A stretch of DNA of 64,000 nt. Source: Frankia alni ACN14a. GTDB lineage: Bacteria > Actinomycetota > Actinomycetes > Frankiales > Frankiaceae. The notes under the pieces are model-generated. The model searched no databases and had not been told where the DNA came from. It saw only the letters and a list, made by a program, of their open reading frames with translations. The position numbers were made by a program, and so were the translations under genes. Below, in pieces: positions 8,785 to 16,268 of this stretch (the first letter of the stretch is position 1; the number at the start of each line of letters is the position of its first letter). The stretch lies in assembly GCF_000058485.1 (NCBI RefSeq), contig NC_008278.1:2908962-2972961 (forward strand), read 5' to 3'.

Positions 8785-11700
8785 TCAGCCTCTCTTGATA
8801 CCGCCGCGGAACGCGGCCGCGGTTTTGCGGTCGCGGTGGTCGATGCGGACGTCGATGATGTCCGTGATCTTTTGGTCGCCCAGGTAGACGTGAATGTCTC
8901 CGAGCTGCACCGGTCCGGCAGCTCCCCCGGACCGGCCGGAGGCCAGGTTCTGCAGGGTCTGCCACTGGCCGGGGGTGAACACGGCCGCAGGCTCCCCTGC
9001 CCCGGTGGCATTGAGGACCAGGCTGTGGCCGGGGGGCAGAATGCCACCGGAGTCGTAGCCCAGGTAGGAGCCGGAGTACAGGTTTTTGATGCGGTCGGGG
9101 CTGCCGTAGGTGTCCTTGATGTACCGCTCGCTGCTGATCAGGTTGTCCAGAGGGTTGAAGATGTCCCCGAATCCGCTCAGCATGTGCGCGCGGAAGGTGG
9201 ACGGCAGCATCTGCACCAGGCCGGTGGCGTGTTGCCCCAGAACCGCGGTTGGGTTGACTGCCCGAGCGTTGCCGCCCGATTCCAGTTGGACCAGCCGGGC
9301 CATGTCCGGGGCCCAACTGGCCGGCAGCCCGTTGATGGCCAGGGACTGCGTGATGAGCGCGGTCAGGTCCGCGGAAAGGCCCTTCTCTGCCCCGCCACCG
9401 AATATGGCATGCAGGGCAGAGGAGCCCAGGTGTTCAAGGCCGGAGAGAGCCCCGCTGGCCGCCTTCTTGGCTAGGCCGGTGGCCAGCCCGGGGACTTTCT
9501 CCAGGATCGAGCCTAGGTCGTCCAGGTGCTGGACGACCCAGCCCCAGGGGTCCTGCAACGCACCGGAAAAGATTTTGTCGAAGATGCCTCCCATGCCGGC
9601 CCCACTTGATACGATGCCCTTGATCAGTCCGCCGACGATGTGACCGCCGATATCGGCCATGACGGTGGACGGGCTCTTGATCCCGAAAAAGTGTTTGACC
9701 CCGTCGATGATCGAGGTGCCGATATCCTTGATGGTGGTCCACACCGTCTTCCCGGCATCCTTCAGGCCGTTGATCATCCCGTCGATGATGTCTTTGCCGG
9801 CGGTATAGAGCAGGGTGAGGGCGCCCGATCCGAAGTCGGAGAAGAACCTGGTGACATCGTGGAAGGCGGTGCTGACCAGACTTTTCACGTCACCCCAGAG
9901 CTTCCCCCAGCGCCCTGTGAAAATGTCGATGAAAATGGCGGCAATGCCAAGGATCAGATCGAGCGCGGTCTTGATCGCGTCGTGTATCAGCGTCCACGAG
10001 AGGACCACGGACCCCTTGACCAGATCCCAGGTAATCCGCCAGTAAATCAGCAGGGAGTTCAGGGCGAACTGAATCGCACCGAAGATGACGGCCCAGGAAA
10101 CACGGAAATCGGTTTCGACGATCGCCCATGTTTCCCGCCACAATGCTTTTATCTGCTCGCCGTTGTTATGCCAGAAATCGACGAAGACGCCGATTTCTCC
10201 GCGTATCCAGCTCAGCGGTCCGGCGATGAAGGCGCTGATTGCCTCGGAGACAACGGACCAGACTTCCCGGCCGGCGGTCTCGATACCGGAAAACGCGGCT
10301 CTGGCACCGTCGTGGAACCACGACACATGCCGGTAGGCATAGATCAGGGACCCGACCAGCAGCCCGATCCCGATCACGAGCAAGCTGATCGGGTTGGCGA
10401 CCATCACCGCGTTGAGCAGCGTCTGCGCGGCGGCCAGCGCACCGGTCGCCAGGCGCCACGCGCCGATGGCCCCCACCACCAGCCCGATACCGACGGCCCA
10501 GCTCCGGACCAGCGCCTGGTGCCGCTCACCCCAGCCGACCGCCAGGCGCACCGCCGAGGTCATCCCTCGGATCGCCTCACCGGCCCCGTCGAACGCCTCA
10601 CGGGCCAGGCGTCCGGCCCGGACGGCAACCGACTGCCAGCCCAGAATCTCCCCGGGATTCAGCTGCCCCTCGAAGCCGCCCCGCGCGAGGGTGAGCGCCG
10701 GAGTGACCTGCCGGCCCACCGCGCGCACTGCCGACCCGGCCGCGGCCGCCGCCCCGGCTGCCCCCTGCGGCGCGGGCCGTCCCGGGCGCAGCGTCAGCGT
10801 CCCGGCCGGGTCACGGGTGGGGGGCTGGAACTGGCCGCGCAGCCCGCCGGCGAACCCGGTCCACAGCCCCCGCGCGGTCGCGATGTCCCCGGTGAGGCTG
10901 CCCAGCCAGCCGGAACGGACCTGCGGGGACAGCGCCTGCCCGCGCATCGCGCCGACCAGCGCATCCCAGTCGGCCCGGACGGTGTGCAGCGTGCTGTGGG
11001 CAAACGCGCCCAGCCGACGCAGGAACCCCAGCACCCCGGAGCCGGGATCTGCCCCAGGCCCGGCCCGGAACCCCTCGATCAGGGCACGCCACAGCGGGCT
11101 GACCGTGCGGATCGCCGCGGCCAGCGTCCCGCCGATCCCCCCGGCCAGGTCCAGCAGCCCCTTGAGCAGCAGGGTGACCATCGGCAGAACGACGGTGCCC
11201 GCTTCGATGCCGAACGTGCTCAACCCGGCTTTGGCCCGGTCGACCTGGAACCGCAGCGTGGAGGTGACCGTGCTCCAGCCGGCCACGTTCTTACCCGCCC
11301 GGTTCGCTGCCTCACTGATATCCCGCGTGTTGGCGATCAGCTCCTGCATGTGAGGGCCGGTGAGCTGCGCTGCCGCCGTGAATCCCCGGGTGCCGCCGAC
11401 GATGGCATGCAACGCTGAGACCTGGCGGGCAGCATCGTTCGGGAACGTCGTCCCGATGTGCTGCTCGATCAGTTGGAGAGTGGCGACCAGACCTTTCTCT
11501 GCCAGGGAGTGCTGGACCTGCGTGACTTCCAGCCCCACCTCGGCCATGGCCGCGGCCGCCTCCCGCGACGGCGCGGCCATGCTTTGGAGCATGAATCGCA
11601 TCCCGGTGCCGGCCGACGCGGCGTCATGGGTGACGGAGGTGATGGTGGCCATCGCCCCGGTGACCTCAGCCAGTGGCACATGAAGTGCATTCGCGACCGG

Positions 11701-12648
11701 CGCGATCGTTTTCATGCCCAACGCCATGTCCTGCATGCGGACACCGCCGTGTGCAACGGTCTCCACCATGATGGACATGGCCCGGTTGGCCTGGCCGACC
11801 GGAATCTCATAGGAGCGCATCACGGTCATCAGGGACGTGGAGACCGTCTCCATGTCCGCCATTCCGGTGCGGGCCCCTTCGGCCGCGGCGTGCAGTACCT
11901 GGAGTGCCGCGGCCCCGTGATACCCGTCTGATTCGATTGAATAGATGCCTTTTTCTAGCTCGATCGCGGTGACGCCGACTTGGGTGGACATCGATTTCAT
12001 CCCGTCGGCGATCATCCCGAGATTTCCGGTGGCCTCACCCGCCCCGGTGGAAAGATCCTTCAGTCGGAATTCGAAATCCTGCGTCTGATGTGCGGCCGTG
12101 GCAAGCCCATGAACGCCCTCCAGAACGCCAAGGATGGCCGCGAAGTCTTTCAACTGACCGAGCAGCCCGCCGCCGAGGAAACTGCCGCCCTGCACGGCCG
12201 CCGCCCCGGCAGAGCCGGCCGCCTCCGCCCCGGCGATCTCGGCGCGTAGTTGCTGGACCTGCCGTTGGGCCGCAGCCGTATCGGCGTTGACCCGCACCGT
12301 GGGGCGCATGTCGCGGGCCATGGCATCCACCCGGTCCAGACCGCGCATGACCTGCCGGCCGTCGACATCCAGGCGGACGGTGGGCCGCATGTCGCGGGCC
12401 ATCACCTCAACCCGGTCCAGACCGCGCATGACCTGCCGGCCGTCGACGTCCAGGCGGACGACCGGCTTGAGGTCGCGGGCCATCACCTTGACCTGGTCGT
12501 AGCTGGCCCGCACCTGGGAGATGTCGGCCCGGGTTTTGATGACCAGCTCGCGGCTCATCGCCTTGTCAAAGAAAGCATTGATCTGCGTGAGCGCCGGTTT
12601 GGTATTGGCATTGACCATCGCCCATGCCTCACCGACGACGCTCTGCAT
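8785..12648 (-). CDS. phage tail tape measure protein with C-terminal lysozyme-like (SLT) domain
   Basis: A 1287-aa protein, the longest in the tail block. An AAGGAGGTG ribosome binding site lies just upstream of the chosen ATG (MQSVVGEAW). The N-terminal 120 residues carry a 27-aa tandem repeat. Residues about 190-480 match the TP901-type tape measure core (alternating Ala/Met-rich helices, e.g. VAHGGVRMQDMALGMK). Several hydrophobic helices follow around residues 700-970. The C-terminal part (about 1140-1250) has an SLT/goose-lysozyme-like pattern (RLVQLESGGNARAVNPT, then GLVQMLPSTF), with the Glu in LESGG as catalytic candidate. The protein should set tail length and help DNA cross the cell wall. 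It follows the frameshifted chaperone gene, the usual order in siphoviruses. Confidence 0.92.
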   Translation of the reverse strand: MQSVVGEAWAMVNANTKPALTQINAFFDKAMSRELVIKTRADISQVRASYDQVKVMARDLKPVVRLDVDGRQVMRGLDRVEVMARDMRPTVRLDVDGRQVMRGLDRVDAMARDMRPTVRVNADTAAAQRQVQQLRAEIAGAEAAGSAGAAAVQGGSFLGGGLLGQLKDFAAILGVLEGVHGLATAAHQTQDFEFRLKDLSTGAGEATGNLGMIADGMKSMSTQVGVTAIELEKGIYSIESDGYHGAAALQVLHAAAEGARTGMADMETVSTSLMTVMRSYEIPVGQANRAMSIMVETVAHGGVRMQDMALGMKTIAPVANALHVPLAEVTGAMATITSVTHDAASAGTGMRFMLQSMAAPSREAAAAMAEVGLEVTQVQHSLAEKGLVATLQLIEQHIGTTFPNDAARQVSALHAIVGGTRGFTAAAQLTGPHMQELIANTRDISEAANRAGKNVAGWSTVTSTLRFQVDRAKAGLSTFGIEAGTVVLPMVTLLLKGLLDLAGGIGGTLAAAIRTVSPLWRALIEGFRAGPGADPGSGVLGFLRRLGAFAHSTLHTVRADWDALVGAMRGQALSPQVRSGWLGSLTGDIATARGLWTGFAGGLRGQFQPPTRDPAGTLTLRPGRPAPQGAAGAAAAAGSAVRAVGRQVTPALTLARGGFEGQLNPGEILGWQSVAVRAGRLAREAFDGAGEAIRGMTSAVRLAVGWGERHQALVRSWAVGIGLVVGAIGAWRLATGALAAAQTLLNAVMVANPISLLVIGIGLLVGSLIYAYRHVSWFHDGARAAFSGIETAGREVWSVVSEAISAFIAGPLSWIRGEIGVFVDFWHNNGEQIKALWRETWAIVETDFRVSWAVIFGAIQFALNSLLIYWRITWDLVKGSVVLSWTLIHDAIKTALDLILGIAAIFIDIFTGRWGKLWGDVKSLVSTAFHDVTRFFSDFGSGALTLLYTAGKDIIDGMINGLKDAGKTVWTTIKDIGTSIIDGVKHFFGIKSPSTVMADIGGHIVGGLIKGIVSSGAGMGGIFDKIFSGALQDPWGWVVQHLDDLGSILEKVPGLATGLAKKAASGALSGLEHLGSSALHAIFGGGAEKGLSADLTALITQSLAINGLPASWAPDMARLVQLESGGNARAVNPTAVLGQHATGLVQMLPSTFRAHMLSGFGDIFNPLDNLISSERYIKDTYGSPDRIKNLYSGSYLGYDSGGILPPGHSLVLNATGAGEPAAVFTPGQWQTLQNLASGRSGGAAGPVQLGDIHVYLGDQKITDIIDVRIDHRDRKTAAAFRGGIKRG
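12289..12486. repeat. 81-bp tandem repeat inside the tape measure gene
   Basis: About 2.4 copies of an 81-bp unit encode 27-residue repeats of the form VMARDxxPxVRLDVDGRQVM followed by RGLDRV. The two full copies are nearly identical in DNA, so the duplication is recent. Tape measure length tracks tail length, so copy number here could change the virion. Confidence 0.85.
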
Positions 12649-12691
12649 CGCCTTGCACCTCCTTCCCGCCCGTCGCACGGGGAATGTCGGG

Positions 12692-13386
12692 TCAGCCGCC
12701 GGTCATCGCCCAGGCCCGCTGCAACGCGGCCTCGTCCTGCGCCCAGGGATTCGGCCCGTATTTGCGGATCCGTTCCGCATCGTGCGGGTCATCCGGGTGG
12801 GGTGTGGCCTGCGCGCCGCTGCGGCCCGGTAGCGGCTTCGCCAACTGTTCGTCCAGGGATTGACGGACCTCTGCCCGGCTGGCCCACGCAGAGGTCATGT
12901 CATCGACGATCAGCGCATACAGATGCGCGACTACCCGGTGAGCAGCGGTGGTTGCGGGGTCAACACCGGACCGTTCCAGGCGGGGTCCGTAGTCACCCCA
13001 GTAGGCGGCCCCGTTGGCGAGGATCCGGGCGACAGCCGGGTAGGGCGCCGGGAATATGCTTCCATCAGGACTCGGAACAGCTTTTCGAAGTAATGGGCAT
13101 CGATGGTCGCGCCGCCCGAGGTGGTCATCAGCAGCCGCTGAAAACGTTCCTGCTCCTCCTCCACGACAACTCCGCGGACGAAATCGACCATCGCGGCCGC
13201 GCCCAGTGCCTCATCTCCGGTGTGCTCGGCCAGACCGAACCGCAGCATGTGAAGAAAAGGCGCCGAGTCCACCCCGTGGAAGGTGTGGATCTCCGGCTCG
13301 GTGAGATCCTTGCGGTGCATCGCGATCCGGATGATGACCGGGTCCGCCGGCTCTGCCGGGTGAACATCGATCCTCAGCTCGGGCAT
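12692..13386 (-). CDS. tail assembly chaperone gpG (12931-13386) with -1 frameshift product gpGT
   Basis: The zero-frame product (12931-13386, 151 aa, MPELRIDVHP) sits directly upstream of the tape measure gene, the position of gpG-type chaperones. In the -1 frame an open stretch runs on to 12692 and encodes a sensible sequence (ARILANGAAYWGDYGPRLER, then IVDDMTSAWASRAEVRQ) with no usable start of its own. A programmed -1 frameshift would give a fusion of about 231 aa. The -1 frame is open well upstream, so the slip site cannot be fixed by eye. One A-rich candidate is CGAAAAG at 13081-13087, which is not a perfect X-XXY-YYZ heptamer. The position, reading-frame relation and overlap match the conserved siphovirus arrangement. 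Confidence 0.8.
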
Positions 13387-13397
13387 GTCCGTCCCTT

Positions 13398-13832
13398 CTA
13401 TGTGATGGTGAGGTGAAGGTTGTCCGACAGATATCGGTTCGGCGCGGTCCCCGGATGGTTAACTTTGCGGAGAAACACCCAGGTGTTTCTCTGCGGCCAG
13501 TAGAAATGCAGAACGCCGTCCCGGCGGCGAGGGAAGATCGTGTGGGGTCGGCTGCCCTCGTGGTGGAGTAGCGCGATCGGATCCGCGGACCCCACCCGCA
13601 CCGACGGGCCCAGAGGGCTCGCGATCGACTGGATGGTCAGGCTGTCCCGCAGTTGCCCGACACGCCGGTCACGGGCCCGGCCCAGTGGGTCGGGCACGGC
13701 AACGCCCACCTGCCTGCGGGCCGCGACCAGCAGCACCGTCCCGCGCCGGTAGACCTCCCGACCCACCGGACCGGTCAGGCTGACGAAGAACTCGGCCTGC
13801 CCGGCCGGGTTCGGCACCCACCAGGCGCTCAC
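13398..13832 (-). CDS. head-tail joining protein (HK97 gp10-like position)
   Basis: A 144-aa product with a GTG start that overlaps the preceding stop by GTGA. Its start, VSAWWVPNPAGQAEFFVSL, is followed by a conserved-looking middle and a C-terminal beta segment ending HLTIT. The position between connector genes and the tail chaperone suggests a tail terminator or head-tail joining protein. The family was not recognised with certainty; assignment is by order only. Confidence 0.55.
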   Translation of the reverse strand: MSAWWVPNPAGQAEFFVSLTGPVGREVYRRGTVLLVAARRQVGVAVPDPLGRARDRRVGQLRDSLTIQSIASPLGPSVRVGSADPIALLHHEGSRPHTIFPRRRDGVLHFYWPQRNTWVFLRKVNHPGTAPNRYLSDNLHLTIT

Positions 13833-14338
13833 CGGACCGGGGCCTGCTCGAGCGCCAGGCCCACCTGGGCCTGCACCCCGGCCAGCCCGCCCTGCGGGCC
13901 GATCGGGGTGATGGGGGAGATGACGATCGGCACCCCGGGGCCGACCAGAAGATGTCCGCGGCGGGCGTTCTCCAGCAGGTCCTGGAGCACGGCCACATCG
14001 ATCCACGCCGCGTCCGCGTCGGCGGCGACGTCGAGCGGGTCGGGGGCGTACGCGCCGTCCTGCCCCTGGACGTGGACGGCCCGCAGGATGCTGACCTGCC
14101 AGGTGGCCGTGCGGAACGCTGCCGGGGGCCGCTGCCACAGGGCGACCTGCTCGCCGGGATGCCCGGCAGCCAGCCCTACCAGGTGCACCACCAGCTGTTC
14201 GTCGTCAGCCGGGGCCACCTGGCCGGGGGCGGTGTACCGGCGGTCCGGCAGGGGCACCCCGGCCTGGTGGAAGCCGGCCTCGACGACGGCGAGGACGCGA
14301 CGGCCCTGGGCGGCCAGCGCGGATGCGGCCAGGGCCAT
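13829..14338 (-). CDS. putative head-tail connector or tail completion protein
   Basis: A 169-aa protein starting MALAASALAAQGRR with a mixed alpha/beta composition, including HLLVGPGVPIVISPITPIGP near the C terminus. It is the second of four small genes between the large connector and the tail chaperone, the usual site of head completion and tail terminator proteins. It overlaps the next start by 4 nt. No specific motif was seen. Confidence 0.5.
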   Translation of the reverse strand: MALAASALAAQGRRVLAVVEAGFHQAGVPLPDRRYTAPGQVAPADDEQLVVHLVGLAAGHPGEQVALWQRPPAAFRTATWQVSILRAVHVQGQDGAYAPDPLDVAADADAAWIDVAVLQDLLENARRGHLLVGPGVPIVISPITPIGPQGGLAGVQAQVGLALEQAPVR

Positions 14339-14339
14339 A

Positions 14340-14675
14340 TCAGCCTCGCCGCCCGGTCGGAGCGCGACCGCGCCGCCCGGGCGGCTCGCGGCGGCCGGGC
14401 AGCCCGGTGTCGGCCCGCCCCGTGGTGTCGGACGGGAGGGGAGTGGGTTCGGCCGGGATCTGCTCGGCCGGGCGGTGGATCGCGCTGGAGGTGCTGGTCG
14501 CTGACGGGTCGGGGGCCTGCGCGACGGCGCTCAGCGTCGCGACCAGCTCAGGGTCGTCGGAGGAGATGCCTCGGTGTTGCAGGGAGGTGAGTGTGCGAGC
14601 AGCCCGGTCCGGGTCGCCGCGGACCGCGGTGATGATCTGCTGGCGTTCCAGGGTGGACAGCATCGGACCCCACAC
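14340..14675 (-). CDS. hypothetical phage protein
   Basis: A 111-aa frame with a helical N-terminal part (MLSTLERQQIITAVRGDPDR) and a Pro/Arg/Gly-rich C-terminal half that looks unstructured. The start is GTG at 14675 or, equally plausible, ATG at 14663. The stop is 1 nt from the next gene. Position in the head-tail module is the only hint to function. Confidence 0.5.
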   Translation of the reverse strand: MWGPMLSTLERQQIITAVRGDPDRAARTLTSLQHRGISSDDPELVATLSAVAQAPDPSATSTSSAIHRPAEQIPAEPTPLPSDTTGRADTGLPGRREPPGRRGRAPTGRRG

Positions 14676-14746
14676 CGGTGACGGTCAGCCCACCGCCAGG
14701 CGGTGGGCGACGTGCGGGAGGGGGTCCGTGTCCCTCGCTGTCCAGC

Positions 14747-15085
14747 CTAGCGGTCACCGCCGTCCACCGGGGGTAGGTCACCCTCGGCGGTAGAAGGTGG
14801 GGGTGGGGCGCTGGGGGCTGGCTGGGCGGCCTTCGCGTGCCGGGGGGAGCGGGCCTGCCCGCCGCGCGGGACATGGCCACTCGGACGGGGCACGGCATCG
14901 CGGCGCCGCTGCAGGTAGGCGGCCAGTGCCTGGTCCCCGATGCGGGCCACTTCCGCTGCCAGGTCCGCGGCCTGCTGCGGGTGGCGATGCTCCGCGGCCA
15001 GCTGGTCGATTTCGTCCGCGCTGGCCCCGGCACGTTCCAGCCGGCCGTACAGCACGGGGCCGAGGATCTGCAGGGTGGTGGGCAT
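14747..15085 (-). CDS. hypothetical small phage protein
   Basis: A 112-aa product whose first 65 residues are strongly helical (LERAGASADEIDQLAAEHRH, then AADLAAEVARIGDQALAAYL), with a Pro-rich tail. The ATG lies 1 nt after the connector stop. It may be a small head-tail accessory protein; no family was recognised. Confidence 0.55.
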   Translation of the reverse strand: MPTTLQILGPVLYGRLERAGASADEIDQLAAEHRHPQQAADLAAEVARIGDQALAAYLQRRRDAVPRPSGHVPRGGQARSPRHAKAAQPAPSAPPPPSTAEGDLPPVDGGDR

Positions 15086-15086
15086 G

Positions 15087-16268
15087 TCAGCCTCCTGATC
15101 TGCGGGTGCTGCCGAGGTCCGGGGTCCACACGGTGGGCATCCGGCGCAGCCTGTCCGGGTTGACCGTGCCGAGGAACAGCTCTGCCTCAGGGACCCCGAC
15201 CCCGCCGTCGGCGTCCAACGCCTGGTTCGCCACCTCGACGGTGACGCCGGCACGCTTCACGGCCGTGGCGCGGGCCGGCAAGGTCGCGCCGGTCGCCGGG
15301 TAGCCCAGCAGCTGAGCGATGGAGGCAGCCAGCGCGGCCGCGGCCAGCTTGCCCATCGCCGGGGGCGCGGTGCCGTAGGTGCAGGTCACGGCGAACGTGC
15401 CTGGTTCGGTGGGGGGCAGGTCGAGCTGCTGGTGGGAGGGCCAGCCGTAGCGGCGGGTGGGGACCGCGGTGGCGGTGGGCCGCACGCGCACCAGCCACCG
15501 TTGCTCGTCGATGCGGTACTCGGCCGGGGGGATGATCTGCCCGTCCAGCAGCACCTGGACGATGCTGCGCAGCGGGTACACCCCGAGGTCGACGGCCGGC
15601 GGCCAGCCGCCGCCACCGCGGCGGTCGTACACCCGGTCCGGGGTGAGCGCCGTCCACACGTCCCCGCTGGCATAGCCGTAGCAGCTGGCGAACGTGCCGA
15701 GGCCCGCGCCGATCCGTCCGGGGAGCGGGTCGGCGCTCGGGCGCATCGTCGCGGTGAGCAGCCCGGGGTAGAGCCGCCCGGACCGCAGGTAGAGGACCTC
15801 GCTGGCCGCCTCAGCACACTGCTGGAGCACCCGGCGGTCGACGCGGGCCATGCGCGGTCGGGCCGCGACGTCGTCGGCGCTGATCCACGGGGTGGGCAGC
15901 AGTGGGGCCGGATCCGGGCTGGCGGTGGGGCTGGAAAGTGCCGCCTCCACGCGGATGTGGGCCCAGGTGTGCAGCGGCCAGGTCTCGCTGGCCCCGCCGG
16001 GCAGCGTGACGTGCCATTCCCCGGCCAGATTCCCCGGGGCGGCGGTGTCCTCGAGCGTCCAGGGGTACTGGACCAGGCCGCCTGCCGCGTACACCACCTG
16101 CGCGGGCGCGTTGATGACCACCTCGCCGCCCACGGTGGGACGGGCCACGAACCGGACCGCGGCCCCGGTCAGGTCCTGCGGGCTGCGGCTGATCGGGTTG
16201 AGCAGGGTGTCGGTGAGCGTCGGCTGAGTGTCCCCCTGTCCGACCTGGAAAACGGGCAAATTGCTCAT
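15087..16268 (-). CDS. fused Ig-like domain and gp6-type head-tail connector
   Basis: This 393-aa protein appears to have two parts. Residues about 1-115 resemble the BppU/Ig-like N-terminal module of phage baseplate proteins (QPTLTDTLLNP, then LTGAAVRFVA). From about residue 128 (ISADDVAARPRMARVDRRVL) it resembles head-tail connectors, with an N-terminal helical bundle and a beta-rich insertion. The start overlaps the stop of the large fibre gene by ATGA, so a connector is translated directly after four fibre genes, which is an unusual order. Connector identity is inferred from the helix pattern and position. Confidence 0.55.
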   Translation of the reverse strand: MSNLPVFQVGQGDTQPTLTDTLLNPISRSPQDLTGAAVRFVARPTVGGEVVINAPAQVVYAAGGLVQYPWTLEDTAAPGNLAGEWHVTLPGGASETWPLHTWAHIRVEAALSSPTASPDPAPLLPTPWISADDVAARPRMARVDRRVLQQCAEAASEVLYLRSGRLYPGLLTATMRPSADPLPGRIGAGLGTFASCYGYASGDVWTALTPDRVYDRRGGGGWPPAVDLGVYPLRSIVQVLLDGQIIPPAEYRIDEQRWLVRVRPTATAVPTRRYGWPSHQQLDLPPTEPGTFAVTCTYGTAPPAMGKLAAAALAASIAQLLGYPATGATLPARATAVKRAGVTVEVANQALDADGGVGVPEAELFLGTVNPDRLRRMPTVWTPDLGSTRRSGG

